Shown in pieces: positions 8,602-18,018 of a DNA stretch of 64,000 nucleotides. How positions within the stretch are numbered: position 1 is the first letter of the stretch; every line of letters starts with the position of its first letter. Position numbers and translations under genes: made by a program. This stretch comes from Sphaerisporangium sp040649355. Its GTDB lineage: Bacteria; Actinomycetota; Actinomycetes; Streptosporangiales; Streptosporangiaceae. The stretch spans positions 25,315 through 89,314 of the forward strand of contig NZ_JBICTU010000031.1 in NCBI RefSeq assembly GCF_043197795.1, given 5' to 3'. The notes beneath the pieces are model-generated. The model was not told the DNA's origin. It searched no databases and worked only from the letters and a program-made list of their open reading frames with translations.

Positions 8602-9267
8602 TCAGCTCAGGAGCCGGCCGATCGGCGTCTCGTCCAGGTGGCACAGAAGGTCCAGGCAGTCCTTGTACACGACCTCGGCTCCCGCCTCCAGAAGTGATCC
8701 GGTGTCGATGCCGCCGGACCGGAGGGCGACGCATCCGACCTTCGCCGCGCGGGCGGCCAGCGCGTCCCACACGCTGTCCCCCACCATGATCGCATTATTC
8801 GGTGGAAGGCCCGCCTTGTCGAGCGCCTGCCGTACCGGCTCGGGGTGGGGCTTGGACTTGTCGACGTCGCCCGCGTGCACGAGGGCCGAGACGGCGTCCT
8901 GCGCCCCCGTGACGCCTATCAGGCGCTCGGCCTGGTCCTTCGGGGCGCTGGTCGCCGCCACCACGAGCAGGCCGCGATCGGAGAGGGCCTGGAGCAGTTC
9001 GCCCGCCCCCGGCACGGGCCGTACCTCGTCGATGCGCGGCTTGTACAGCTCCGCGTGCGTGTCGGAGATGGCCTGGGCCTCCTCGTCCGACACGTCAGGA
9101 AGCAGGTAGTCGATCAGATCCCGATCAGCCCGGCCGATGGCTCCATGGATGTCCACCATGAGGACGTCACGACCCTGCCGCCTGAAGCCTTCCCACCACG
9201 CGGTCACGTGCAGGTAGTTCGTGTCGACCAGGGTGCCGTCGATATCGAAGATCACTCCGTGTCGCAT
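8602..9267 (-). CDS. HAD-superfamily phosphatase
   Basis: 221 aa, soluble. HAD motif I is D-I-D-G-T-L-V-D with nucleophile Asp8 and acid/base Asp10. Motif II is A-T-S-A, motif III the K of K-P-H-P-E-P, motif IV V-G-D-S-V-W-D. The helical cap between motifs I and II fits the beta-phosphoglucomutase/phosphoglycolate phosphatase subgroup. Substrate not determinable. The gene ends 124 bases before gnd, and the two may be co-transcribed with sugar-phosphate metabolism. A strong hairpin at 9325-9350 separates it from the LCP gene upstream. Confidence 0.9.
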   Translation of the reverse strand: MRHGVIFDIDGTLVDTNYLHVTAWWEGFRRQGRDVLMVDIHGAIGRADRDLIDYLLPDVSDEEAQAISDTHAELYKPRIDEVRPVPGAGELLQALSDRGLLVVAATSAPKDQAERLIGVTGAQDAVSALVHAGDVDKSKPHPEPVRQALDKAGLPPNNAIMVGDSVWDALAARAAKVGCVALRSGGIDTGSLLEAGAEVVYKDCLDLLCHLDETPIGRLLS

Positions 9268-9324
9268 AGTTCACCATCCCTGAGATGCCCGGACACTCGC
9301 TCCGTCCCCCGTGCCGTTCTGGGG

Positions 9325-9350
9325 GATCCCGCCGGTCCACCGGCGGGATC
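9325..9350 (-). terminator. Hairpin downstream of the LCP gene
   Basis: Perfect 11-bp inverted repeat GATCCCGCCGG (9325-9335) and its complement (9340-9350) around a TCCA loop. There is no U tract, as is usual in high-GC actinobacteria. It sits between the LCP gene end (9474) and the HAD gene start (9267), both on the minus strand. Confidence 0.6.
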
Positions 9351-9473
9351 GGGCCCTTCACCGAGGGCTTGACCCCACAACAGAGAGCAAGTGACACATG
9401 TCCGGATCCGTACCCCGGAGGGCGCGGATGCAACAAGGACGCCTGAGGAGCCGGGAAGGCGATGACGAGCGGG

Positions 9474-10916
9474 TCACTCGGCCGAGCAGGAGTCCTGCGT
9501 CGCGTCGATCCCCTTGAGCTCGTCCTCGGAGACGGGGGCGGCCTTCAGGCCCTTCCAGTCGGAGCCGATGACCAGTGCGAGCCTGGTCGTCGTGACGTTC
9601 TTGACCGGGAGGTTGCGCGAGACCAGCAGGTCACCGGCCAGCGTCGGCACCCGGCTCTGCCCGTCCGCGGCGTAAAGGATCGTCGTCTTGGGATACGGCT
9701 TGCGCTTCGTGTCGCCGACCTTCACGACGGTGTAGCCGCGCTGCTCCAAGGCGGCGGCGACCTGCGTGCCGAGGCCACCGCGGGTGGTGCCGTTCTGCAC
9801 CGAGATCTCGATCTTGGACTTCGCGATCTTGCCCTGGCGGCCCGTCTTGATGTGCGAGCCCTCGATCTTCGTGTCGGTAGCCACGAGCTGGAAGAGCCGC
9901 TTGGCCTGCGGCTGCACCCACTCGACCCGGCCGGGCTGGGTGAGGGAGTAGCGCCATGGCGTGGTGACGAAGCGGATGTCCCCTGCGGCCAGGCCCTGCG
10001 CGCTCCCCGCCAGGTCCTTCATGACTCCCACGGTCAGCCCGGGGTCGGTCGTGACGGACTTGGTGGCCGCGTCGAGGAAGCTGAACAGCTTGGCGGGGTC
10101 GCTCAGCGTCGCCCCGCTCATCGCCTTCTTGATCATTGAGGCGAGGAACATCTGCTGCCGCTGGATGCGGCCGATGTCGGAGCCGTCGCCCAGGCTGTAG
10201 CGGGCGCGGACGTACCCGAGCGCCTGCTCGCCCTTGACGGTCTGCTTGCCGGCGGGCAGGTGCAGCATCGCCTTCTTGTCGTCGATCGCCTTCGGCACGC
10301 AGATGTCGACGCCCCCGAGGGCGTTCACCATGCTCTTGAAGCCGGTGAAGTCCACCTTGGCGTAGTGGTCGATGCGGATGCCGGTGAGCGACTCGATCGT
10401 CTTGTAGGTGCAGCCGATGCCGCCGAAGTTGAACGACTCGTTGATCATGCCGAGGTGGGCGCGCTGCCCCAGAAGCCCCAGCTTGGGCTTGGGCGCGCAG
10501 GCGGGCAGCTGGACCAGCGAGTCACGCGGGAAGCTGATGAGCAGGGCGTTGTCGTGGTTGGGCGACACGTGGGCCAGGATGATCGTGTCGGTGCGCTCGC
10601 CGACCTCCCTGTGGCCGTACTTCACGTTGGCGCCCGCACGCGTGTCGGAGCCCACGATCAGGATGTTCAGGGCCTTGCTGAGCTTGGCCGGGCGCGTGCC
10701 CAGATCCTTGGCGTCGACCTCGATGTGTTTGATGTTGCCGCTCAGCTTCGTGTAGGCGCCGACCAGCGTGGCGCCCCCCGCCACCGAAACGCCCGTGACC
10801 GCCGCGACCAGGCACCACAGCCACGCCAGGAAGGGCCGCTTCGCCCTGTCGGCCGGACTGTCCGCGGACTCGTCCACGGGCTGGTCAGGGCGCACATCGA
10901 CAAGCCCGCCGTTCAT
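9474..10916 (-). CDS. LytR-CpsA-Psr (LCP) family wall-polymer ligase with LytR_C domain
   Basis: 480-aa membrane-anchored, outward-facing protein. LCP proteins transfer undecaprenyl-linked glycopolymers to peptidoglycan. It has a charged N-terminus, one transmembrane helix (about residues 30-52), and an LCP domain beginning L-N-I-L-I-V-G-S-D-T-R. Conserved arginine and aspartate motifs follow (R-T-D-T-I-I-L, S-F-P-R-D-S, D-I-G-R-I-Q-R-Q-Q). A C-terminal LytR_C domain (from about residue 385) reads V-Q-N-G-T-T-R-G-G-L. The ATG at 10916 is preferred over a GTG three codons earlier. It belongs functionally with uppP and the PBP in envelope assembly. Confidence 0.93.
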   Translation of the reverse strand: MNGGLVDVRPDQPVDESADSPADRAKRPFLAWLWCLVAAVTGVSVAGGATLVGAYTKLSGNIKHIEVDAKDLGTRPAKLSKALNILIVGSDTRAGANVKYGHREVGERTDTIILAHVSPNHDNALLISFPRDSLVQLPACAPKPKLGLLGQRAHLGMINESFNFGGIGCTYKTIESLTGIRIDHYAKVDFTGFKSMVNALGGVDICVPKAIDDKKAMLHLPAGKQTVKGEQALGYVRARYSLGDGSDIGRIQRQQMFLASMIKKAMSGATLSDPAKLFSFLDAATKSVTTDPGLTVGVMKDLAGSAQGLAAGDIRFVTTPWRYSLTQPGRVEWVQPQAKRLFQLVATDTKIEGSHIKTGRQGKIAKSKIEISVQNGTTRGGLGTQVAAALEQRGYTVVKVGDTKRKPYPKTTILYAADGQSRVPTLAGDLLVSRNLPVKNVTTTRLALVIGSDWKGLKAAPVSEDELKGIDATQDSCSAE

Positions 10917-11077
10917 TGTCCCCACGGAATGGCCAGGGCTGGTGGCCCGAGGCCACGCGCCGACTCCAGGCGCCGGATCCGTCTGCCCGGCAAGCCGCGA
11001 GCAAGTCTAGCCATGCCGGTGATATTTGTGGTCCCCTGTCGCGGAATTCGCAGGAAGTCCGCATTTTCCCTGCTGCA

Positions 11078-12349
11078 TCACCGGTAAGAGGGCTCACTCG
11101 CCGCGCGGGCGAGACGATGACCCATCCGCTGGGCCGGTCTCTCGACGAAGCGGTAGCTCAGCGCGGCACAGCCGATCACGCTCGTGAAGAACACCGCCTC
11201 CCAGACCAGCCGCGTCATGAGCGGGATCCCCGACGGATCGGTGGTCAGACTCCTGATGACCTGCAGGACCAGGGGGTGCAGCAGGTAGATGGAATAACTG
11301 GCCAGGCCGAGCCAGACCAGCACAGGTGAGACCGTACGGTGGCGAAGGGCGAGCCCGGCGGCGAAGGTGAGCCAGGCCGCGACGACCGCGGTGGACCAGC
11401 TCCACTTGAACGCCTGCTGCCCGGCCTCCGACATGCCCCACCCCGGCCCGAGCCACACCGCCGCCGCGACCGACAGGACGGGCACGAGGCCGATCATCCA
11501 GCGTGACCGCGCCCAGGCGACCGGCGAACGCTCCAGGCGGTAGATGGCGGTCCCGCCGAACATCGTCGCCAGGATGATGAGGCTCTGCCACGCGCCCACC
11601 CTGCTGTTGAAGGTGAGGAGCACGACGGCGAGCACGGCGATGACCGCCGCGCCTTGGAGCCGTACGTCGCGCTTCGCGCTGAGGACGGCGGCGATCCCGC
11701 CGAGGAGCACGACGGCCGCGATCCCGACCACGCTCGCGCCCAGGGCGTGGGACAGCCACCCGGCCGGTACGAGCGCGCCGGCGACGAGCGCGCACACGGC
11801 GAAGGTCAGCGAGGTCCCGGCGCTCGCCCGGTGGACGCCGAACACGAACATGGCGGTGACCAGGAGGTAGAACGCCATCTCGTACGAGAGGGTCCAGAAG
11901 ACGTTGACGACGCTGGGCACCTGGAGCAGGTCCTGCAGCATCGTCACGTGGGCCAGCGTGGAGCTCCATGGCCGCCCGGAGGTCTGCGCGGGGAGGGTGG
12001 AGTACACGCCGACGACGGCGAACACGGTGCCGATCGCCGCCACCAGCGCCCACAGGGGGTAAAGGCGGAAGAACCGGGTGATCCAGAAACCCCGCACACT
12101 GCCCCGCCGTTCCAGTGAGACCGGAATGACATACCCGCTGACCAGGAAGAACACCAGCACGCCGTACTGCCCGAAGTCGAACCACGGGCTGATCGAGCCG
12201 CGGACCTCCGGCAGGAGGGCGTCCAGCGAGTGCTCGAAGACGACGATCAGCGCCGCGATCCCGCGCAGGGCGTCCAGCCACGACTGTCGGCCGCCTTGCG
12301 ACGACGGTGACGAGGCCGGCGAGGGTGACGAACGGGTCGCGACATGCAT
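11078..12349 (-). CDS. Acyltransferase 3 family membrane protein
   Basis: 423 aa with about ten hydrophobic segments. The N-terminal W-L-D-A-L-R-G-I-A-A and the histidine in F-E-H-S match the acyltransferase 3 (OafA/YrhL) signature. R-F-F-R-L-Y-P near residue 110 is also typical. Such proteins move acyl groups onto surface or secreted glycans, or onto secondary metabolites. The ATG at 12349 has AGGA four bases upstream; a GTG at 12388 would add 13 residues with no ribosome site. It lies 161 bases upstream of the LCP ligase on the same strand, suggesting work on cell-surface glycopolymers (inference). Confidence 0.88.
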   Translation of the reverse strand: MHVATRSSPSPASSPSSQGGRQSWLDALRGIAALIVVFEHSLDALLPEVRGSISPWFDFGQYGVLVFFLVSGYVIPVSLERRGSVRGFWITRFFRLYPLWALVAAIGTVFAVVGVYSTLPAQTSGRPWSSTLAHVTMLQDLLQVPSVVNVFWTLSYEMAFYLLVTAMFVFGVHRASAGTSLTFAVCALVAGALVPAGWLSHALGASVVGIAAVVLLGGIAAVLSAKRDVRLQGAAVIAVLAVVLLTFNSRVGAWQSLIILATMFGGTAIYRLERSPVAWARSRWMIGLVPVLSVAAAVWLGPGWGMSEAGQQAFKWSWSTAVVAAWLTFAAGLALRHRTVSPVLVWLGLASYSIYLLHPLVLQVIRSLTTDPSGIPLMTRLVWEAVFFTSVIGCAALSYRFVERPAQRMGHRLARAASEPSYR

Positions 12350-12452
12350 TTGTCCTGTGCTGCCCCAGATGTCCGCGCTCTTAACCACCGGGTCACGCTA
12401 TTAGTCGAATCTGGATGAAAGATGACAATAGCCGCACTGGAACCTGACAGGA

Positions 12453-13475
12453 CTAGCTCGGGGTCTCCTGGCTGGCGTGGTGGAGGAGGCCCGTGAGCAC
12501 GTCCTCCAGGGTGACGACCCCGGCCACGGCGCCGCCGTCGTCGACGATCGCGGCGAGCTGGGCGCGGCGCTTGCGCATCGTCGCGAGCACGTCGGCCAGG
12601 GTGGTCCTGCGGTGTACGTGGGGCAGGGCGCGGGCCGGCAGGGGTTCGTGCGCCGCGTGGCCGTTGAGGGCGTCGAGGACGTGGAGGTACCCCGACAGCT
12701 CGCCCGGCCCGGCGCCGCGTACGGGAAATCGTGAGTGGCCGTAGCGTCCGGCGTTCTCCTGCAGCTCCGCGGCGCGGGTCGTGGCGGGCAGGCTGACGAC
12801 CTCGCCGATCGGCACCATGACCGACTCCACCGGACGGGCGTGCAGGGCGAGCGTCGCGATCATGCGATCGTGCTCGTCCTGGTCCAGCAGCCGGTGCCTG
12901 CGCGACTCCTGGATGAGGGCGGGCATCTCGTCGGAGGTGTAGACCGAGCGGATCTCCTCGGTCGGCGGGATCCTCAGCACCCATAGGACGGCCGCGGCGA
13001 GGGCGTTGACCCCGACCAGCACCGGGCGGGTGGCGCGCGCGACGAGGCGCAGGGGCGGCACGAGCCACAGGGCCGCCTGGTCGGGGCTGGACAGGGACAG
13101 GTTCTTCGGCACCATCTCGCCGATGATCACGTGTGCGGAGACGACGAGGAGCAGGGCGAGGGTGAAGGCGGTCGGATGGACCAGGCCCACGGGGAGCCCG
13201 AGGGCCGCGAACAGCGGCTCCAGGGCGTGGGCGATGACCGGCTCGCCGACGGCCCCGAGCGCCAGCGAGGCGAGGGTCACGCCGAGCTGGGCGGCGGCGA
13301 GCATCAGGGGAACGGAGTCCATGGCCGCGAGCACCGCCCCGGCCTTCCGGGAGCCCTCCTTGGCCAGGGGCTCTATCTGCGTGCGGCGGGCGGAGATCAG
13401 CGCGAACTCCGCTCCCACGAAGAACCCGTTCGCCGCGAGCAGCAGCACGATGGCGAGCACGTCGAGCAGGCTCAT
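12453..13475 (-). CDS. CNNM/CorC-type membrane protein with CBS domains
   Basis: 340 aa. An N-terminal CNNM (DUF21) domain of about 190 residues opens with a transmembrane helix and F-F-V-G-A-E-F-A-L-I-S-A-R-R. G-E-M-V-P-K-N, a conserved CNNM motif, follows. A CBS pair occupies the rest (E-S-V-M-V-P and V-T-L-E-D-V). The family transports or senses Mg2+ or other divalent cations. It lacks the C-terminal CorC_HlyC domain that its upstream neighbour has. Its ATG overlaps the neighbour's TGA (ATGA), so the two are an operon and may form a heteromer. Confidence 0.9.
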   Translation of the reverse strand: MSLLDVLAIVLLLAANGFFVGAEFALISARRTQIEPLAKEGSRKAGAVLAAMDSVPLMLAAAQLGVTLASLALGAVGEPVIAHALEPLFAALGLPVGLVHPTAFTLALLLVVSAHVIIGEMVPKNLSLSSPDQAALWLVPPLRLVARATRPVLVGVNALAAAVLWVLRIPPTEEIRSVYTSDEMPALIQESRRHRLLDQDEHDRMIATLALHARPVESVMVPIGEVVSLPATTRAAELQENAGRYGHSRFPVRGAGPGELSGYLHVLDALNGHAAHEPLPARALPHVHRRTTLADVLATMRKRRAQLAAIVDDGGAVAGVVTLEDVLTGLLHHASQETPS

Positions 13476-14803
13476 CGGCCCTCCTCGCCTTCCGGGGCGG
13501 TGAGCGTGATGAGCTCGATGCGGTGGCGTCGCATGGTGTCGACTCTGAGGGTCCAGCCGTCCACGACCACGCTGTCCCCTGCGTCCGGTATGCGGCCGAG
13601 ACGGCTGATCAGCAACCCCGCGAGGGTCTCGTACGGTCCTTCGGGCATCTGGAACCCGGTGCGCTCCTCGGCTTCGTGGGCGCGCAGGAGCGCGGGCACG
13701 GCCACGGAGGCGCCGGGGGCGAGGAGGGCGTGCTCCGGCTCGGCCGAGCCCTCCTCGGGCAGGTCGTACTCGTCGGCGATGTCGCCGATCAGCTCCTCCG
13801 CCAGGTCCTCGACGGTCACGATGCCGGCGAAGCCGCCGTACTCGTCCACCACGACCGCCATCTCCGCCCTGGCCGTGAACAGGCGCTCCTGCAGGGTCGC
13901 GAGGTCGAGCGACTCGGGGACCAGCACGGGGGGACGCCGGATCTTCTCCACCCGGGTCTCCTCGCGCAGGGACTCGGGCACGGCGAAGGCGTCCACCACG
14001 GAGGCGACGCCCACGATGTCGTCCATCTCGCCACCGGAGACGGGGAGCCGCAGGTGGCGCTCCCGCCTGGCCAGGGTGAGGAACTCGGCGACGGTGTCCC
14101 CGTCCGTCACGGTCACGCAGTCCATGCGCGGGGTCATCGCCTCGGCGGCGGTCATGTCGCCGAAGCGCAGAGCGCGGCGGAGCATGGCGGCGGTGCCCGT
14201 GGGAAGGGTGCCGGCCTCGGCCGACAGGCTCATCAGCAGGCTCAGCTCGTCGGGGGACCGGGCGGAGGCCAGCTCGTCCTGCGGCTCGGCCCCGAGCGCC
14301 CGGACGATGGCGTTCGCGGTCGCGTTGGAGGCCTTGATGAGCGGCGCGAACACCGCCGAGAAGATCCGCTGTGGGGGCGTGGAGAGCCGCGCGACGGCCA
14401 TCGGGCGCGACAGGGCGGCGTTCTTCGGGACCAGCTCGCCGAGCACCATCTGGCTCACCGTGGCGATGAGGAGGCCAAGCAGCGCGGACACGCTCTCGGT
14501 CGCCCCGCCCGGCAGGCCCGGGATCCACTCCACGGCGGGATGGAGCAGCCCGGAGATGGCGGGCTCGGCCACGACGCCGAGCAGGAGCGAGGTGATCGTG
14601 ATGCCCAGTTGTGCCCCGGAGAGCTGGAACGACAGCCGCCTGATCGCCGCCTGGATGCCCTGGGCCCCACGGTCGCCGGCGGAGGCGAGCCGCTGCACCT
14701 CGCTCCGCTCGACGGTGACCAGGGAGAACTCGGCCGCGACGAAGACGCCGTTCGCGATGACCAGGGCCAGCGCGCCCAGCAGGAAGACCAGCTCGACGAT
14801 CAC
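13472..14803 (-). CDS. CNNM/CBS/CorC_HlyC hemolysin-family protein
   Basis: 443 aa, the full-length version of the neighbouring protein. The CNNM domain begins I-V-E-L-V-F-L-L with F-V-A-A-E-F-S-L-V and G-E-L-V-P-K-N. Two CBS motifs follow (E-A-M-T-P-R-M-D and V-D-E-Y-G-G-F-A-G-I-V-T). A C-terminal CorC_HlyC transporter-associated domain covers roughly the last 80 residues. The GTG at 14803 is chosen because GGAAGGA lies six bases upstream; an ATG at 14833 would add ten residues. First gene of the two-gene operon, divergent from copA. Likely Mg2+ or Co2+ efflux or tolerance. Confidence 0.92.
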   Translation of the reverse strand: MIVELVFLLGALALVIANGVFVAAEFSLVTVERSEVQRLASAGDRGAQGIQAAIRRLSFQLSGAQLGITITSLLLGVVAEPAISGLLHPAVEWIPGLPGGATESVSALLGLLIATVSQMVLGELVPKNAALSRPMAVARLSTPPQRIFSAVFAPLIKASNATANAIVRALGAEPQDELASARSPDELSLLMSLSAEAGTLPTGTAAMLRRALRFGDMTAAEAMTPRMDCVTVTDGDTVAEFLTLARRERHLRLPVSGGEMDDIVGVASVVDAFAVPESLREETRVEKIRRPPVLVPESLDLATLQERLFTARAEMAVVVDEYGGFAGIVTVEDLAEELIGDIADEYDLPEEGSAEPEHALLAPGASVAVPALLRAHEAEERTGFQMPEGPYETLAGLLISRLGRIPDAGDSVVVDGWTLRVDTMRRHRIELITLTAPEGEEGR

Positions 14804-14962
14804 GGTGTCGTCCTTCCGCGAAGCCCGCGACATCAGTAGATCAGACCGTGCGACATGTTCGGTTCTCCGCCCGAACCGTATCGGCACGGCCATTCCAGGG
14901 GGAATGCCGCTCCAGATACCCCTGCGGAGGGCGCCGAACCCTCGCCGCGCGACGAGGCCCAC

Positions 14963-14994
14963 TTGACGCGCAAGGTACTGTAGGGGGGTATGGT
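14963..14994 (+). promoter_or_regulatory. Possible CsoR-type copper operator/promoter of copA
   Basis: 14975-14993 reads GTACTGTAGGGGGGTATGG. The GGGGGTATGG half matches the half-site known for copper-responsive CsoR repressors; the other half is weaker. TTGACG (14963-14968) and TATGGT (14989-14994) could be a -35/-10 pair but with 20-base spacing. No csoR gene is in the window. Confidence 0.4.
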
Positions 14995-15074
14995 TCCAGG
15001 ACATAAGGGCAGGCTGCGATTGGCGCCCGCGACTTGGGGTCACGCACTATGGGAGACGAACGGGAGGAGACGCC

Positions 15075-17378
15075 ATGACGTCCGTCACCAGGAGGCCGTC
15101 CGCCGGGGGCGGCCAGATCGAGCTGGCCATCGGCGGCATGACCTGTGCCTCGTGCGCCTCCCGCGTCGAGCGCAAGCTGAACAAGATCGACGGCGTGACC
15201 GCGACGGTCAACTACGCCACCGAGAAGGCCAAGGTCGTCTACGACGGCGAGGTCCGGCCGGAGGACCTGGTCGCCGAGGTCGAGAAGGCCGGTTACTCGG
15301 CCGAGCTGCCGAGCGCCGAGCCCGTGACCGAGGAACGCGACGAGCCGGCTCCGCTGAGGCGGCGGCTGATCGTGTCGATCGCGCTCACCGTCCCCGTGAT
15401 CGCGATGGCCATGATCCCCCCGCTGCAGTTCGACAACTGGCAGTGGCTGTCGCTCACCCTCGCCGCCCCGGTCGTGGTGTACGGCGGCCTGCCGTTCCAC
15501 AGGGCGGCGCTGACCAACCTGCGGCACGGCACCGCCACCATGGACACGCTGGTCTCGATGGGCACGCTGGCGGCGTTCGGCTGGTCGCTGTGGGCGCTCT
15601 TCTTCGGCATGGCCGGCATGCCCGGCATGCGGCACGGGTTCGAGTTCACGCTCAGCCGGGGGAGCGGCGCCGGGAACGTCTACTTCGAGGCCGCCGCCGG
15701 GGTGGTCACCTTCATCCTGGCGGGTCGCTACTTCGAGGCCAGGTCCAAGCGCCGGGCGGGCAGCGCGTTGCGGGCCCTGCTGGAGATGGGCGCCAAGGAC
15801 GTCGCCGTCCTGCGCGACGGCCGCGAGGAGCGCGTCCCGGTCGAGCGCCTTGCCGTGGGCGACACCTTCGTCGTACGGCCCGGCGAGAAGATCGCCACCG
15901 ACGGGGTCGTGGAGGAGGGCGCCTCGGCGGTCGACGCGTCCATGCTCACCGGGGAGTCCGTCCCCGTCGAGGTACGGCCCGGCGACACCGTGACCGGCGC
16001 GACCGTCAACGCGGGAGGCCGCCTGGTCGTCCGCGCCACCCGTGTCGGAGGCGACACCCAGCTCGCCCAGATGGCCCGGCTCGTCGAGGACGCGCAGAAC
16101 GGCAAGGCCGAGGTCCAGCGGCTGGCCGACCGCATCTCCGCCTTCTTCGTGCCCATCGTCATCGCCCTCTCGCTCGGCACCCTCGGGTTCTGGCTCGGCA
16201 CGGGGAACGGCGCCGCGGCGGCCTTCACCGCGGCGGTGGCCGTGCTGATCATCGCCTGCCCGTGCGCGCTCGGGCTGGCCACGCCCACGGCGCTGATGGT
16301 CGGCACCGGGCGCGGGGCGCAGCTCGGCATCCTGATCAAGGGCCCCGAGGTGCTGGAGTCCACCCGGCGCGTGGACACGATCGTCCTCGACAAGACGGGC
16401 ACCGTGACCGCCGGCCAGATGACCCTGGTCGACGTGGTGACCGCACCGGGAGTCGAGCGCGACGAGGTGCTGCGGCTCGCGGGATCGCTGGAAGCCGCCT
16501 CCGAGCACCCGATCGCCCAGGCGGTGGCCAGGGCGGCGCTCGCCGGCCGGGAAGACGGCGCGGGGCTGGCCCCGGTGGAGGGCTTCGCGAACATCGAGGG
16601 TCTCGGCGTGCGAGGGGTCGTCGACGGCCACGCCGTGCTGGTGGGCAGGCCGCGACTGCTGGGCGGGCACTCGGGCGACCTGCCGGTCGAGCATCGGCGA
16701 GGAGAGCCGGCCGAGAGCTCGCAGGGGTTGCCGGCCGATCTGGAGCGTGCCGTCACCGATGCGCGGGCGCGTGGTGAGACCGCCGTCGCCGTCGGCTGGG
16801 ACGGGCGGGCGCGTGCCGTGCTGACCGTCGCCGACGTGGTCAAGCCGACGTCGGCCGAGGCGATCTCACGGCTGAAGGAGCTCGGGCTGCGTCCCGTGCT
16901 GCTCACCGGGGACAACCAGGCGGTGGCGGAGACCGTCGCGGCGTCGGTCGGCGTACCCGTCGGGGACGTGATCGCCGACGTGCTGCCCGCGGGGAAGGTC
17001 GACGTGATCAAGCGCCTTCAGTCCGAGGGCCGGGTCGTGGCCATGGTGGGAGACGGTGTCAACGACGCGGCTGCGCTTGCCCAGGCCGACCTCGGCATGG
17101 CGATGGGCACCGGCGCCGACGTGGCCATCGAGGCGTCCGATCTGACCCTGGCACGCGGGGACCTGCGGGTGGCCGCGGACGCGATCAGGCTCTCCCGCCG
17201 CACGCTCCGCACGATCAAGGGCAATCTGTTCTGGGCCTTCGCCTACAACGTGGCCGCGATCCCGCTGGCGGCGTCGGGGCTGCTCTCCCCGATGATCGCG
17301 GGTGCCGCGATGGCGTTCTCGTCGGTCTTCGTGGTCAGCAACAGCCTCCGGCTGCGCCGGTTCGCCCCGCTGTCCTGA
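15075..17378 (+). CDS. copA: Copper-translocating P1B-type ATPase
   Basis: 767 aa. One N-terminal metal-binding HMA domain (residues 15-80) has G-M-T-C-A-S-C (Cys24, Cys27). Eight membrane helices follow. The transmembrane copper site is C395-P-C397. The phosphorylation site is D439 in D-K-T-G-T, the actuator has T-G-E-S, the SEHP motif is S-E-H-P-I-A-Q, and the hinge is G-D-G-V-N-D near residue 658. All catalytic motifs are intact, so it should export Cu(I). GGGAGGAG precedes ATG 15075. A possible CsoR-like operator lies upstream. Other copper genes (copD-ctaG, copC, ycnI) are elsewhere in the window. Confidence 0.97.
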   Translation: MTSVTRRPSAGGGQIELAIGGMTCASCASRVERKLNKIDGVTATVNYATEKAKVVYDGEVRPEDLVAEVEKAGYSAELPSAEPVTEERDEPAPLRRRLIVSIALTVPVIAMAMIPPLQFDNWQWLSLTLAAPVVVYGGLPFHRAALTNLRHGTATMDTLVSMGTLAAFGWSLWALFFGMAGMPGMRHGFEFTLSRGSGAGNVYFEAAAGVVTFILAGRYFEARSKRRAGSALRALLEMGAKDVAVLRDGREERVPVERLAVGDTFVVRPGEKIATDGVVEEGASAVDASMLTGESVPVEVRPGDTVTGATVNAGGRLVVRATRVGGDTQLAQMARLVEDAQNGKAEVQRLADRISAFFVPIVIALSLGTLGFWLGTGNGAAAAFTAAVAVLIIACPCALGLATPTALMVGTGRGAQLGILIKGPEVLESTRRVDTIVLDKTGTVTAGQMTLVDVVTAPGVERDEVLRLAGSLEAASEHPIAQAVARAALAGREDGAGLAPVEGFANIEGLGVRGVVDGHAVLVGRPRLLGGHSGDLPVEHRRGEPAESSQGLPADLERAVTDARARGETAVAVGWDGRARAVLTVADVVKPTSAEAISRLKELGLRPVLLTGDNQAVAETVAASVGVPVGDVIADVLPAGKVDVIKRLQSEGRVVAMVGDGVNDAAALAQADLGMAMGTGADVAIEASDLTLARGDLRVAADAIRLSRRTLRTIKGNLFWAFAYNVAAIPLAASGLLSPMIAGAAMAFSSVFVVSNSLRLRRFAPLS

Positions 17379-17388
17379 CCTCGTCGCC

Positions 17389-17442
17389 GCGCGCCCGCCC
17401 GCGCGTGGCCGGTCCCGATGGCCGGGTGAGGGGCGGGCGCGC
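17389..17442. terminator. Bidirectional hairpin between copA and the PPOX gene
   Basis: Perfect 12-bp arms GCGCGCCCGCCC (17389-17400) and complement (17431-17442) enclose a 30-base loop. It lies exactly between the convergent copA stop (17378) and the PPOX-family stop (17452). Confidence 0.7.
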
Positions 17443-17451
17443 CGGCCGCGC

Positions 17452-17844
17452 TCAGGCGTTGTGGATCACGTGCTCGGGGGTGACGCGTACGGTGATGCGC
17501 TGCTCGTCCGGGGTCCTGAAGGGGTAGGAGTCGGCGTCGAGGTACTTCTTGGCCAGGCGGTCGATGACCTCGTCGGCGCCCTCCAGCTCGAACTCGGCCT
17601 TGCCCGAGACGCTGACCAGGTGGAAAGCGTTGTCGGGGTCGAGCAGGCTGACCGACACCCGGGGGTCCTCGCGCAGGTAGCGCTCCTTGGCCCGCCCTAC
17701 CGCGGTGTTGAAGATGACGTCGTCCCCGTCGACGTCGACCCAGACCACCGTGCTGTGCAGCGATCCGTCGGGTCGGTGCGCGGTGACCCAGGCGTGCACG
17801 GGCCGCGCGAGCAGGGCCTTGGCGTCGTCGTTCAGCTTGCTCAT
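17452..17844 (-). CDS. PPOX-class (F420/FMN-binding) oxidoreductase
   Basis: 130 aa, single split-barrel domain of the pyridoxamine-phosphate-oxidase-like family. It shows the usual opening S-K-L-N-D-D-A-K-A-L-L followed by A-W-V-T-A-H-R-P-D-G-S. W-V-D-V-D-G-D-D-V-I-F-N-T and K-E-R-Y-L-R-E-D-P-R are typical of actinobacterial F420-dependent members, which reduce or bind deazaflavin. GAGGAG lies eight bases before the ATG. Divergent from the PucR-type regulator at 18019, which may control it (inference). Exact substrate unknown. Confidence 0.88.
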   Translation of the reverse strand: MSKLNDDAKALLARPVHAWVTAHRPDGSLHSTVVWVDVDGDDVIFNTAVGRAKERYLREDPRVSVSLLDPDNAFHLVSVSGKAEFELEGADEVIDRLAKKYLDADSYPFRTPDEQRITVRVTPEHVIHNA

Positions 17845-18018
17845 CTGTGATGCTCCTCAAGGTTCGGCGGTTCGCCTCGCCACTGACGAACACGTCCGGC
17901 GGCTGGACCATTCCATCCGGCGCGATCGGCACCGGACGCATGCCACGGCCCCCGAAGTCGATGGCCAAAATGGGGATGTGTCCTACTTTGCTCGGTAGGG
18001 CCAAACCGTGGAGGTCTG

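Noticed and set aside
13131..14966. 611-codon plus-strand frame across the CNNM pair
   Set aside because: Antisense to two clear CNNM/CBS genes; Ser/Arg-rich shadow.
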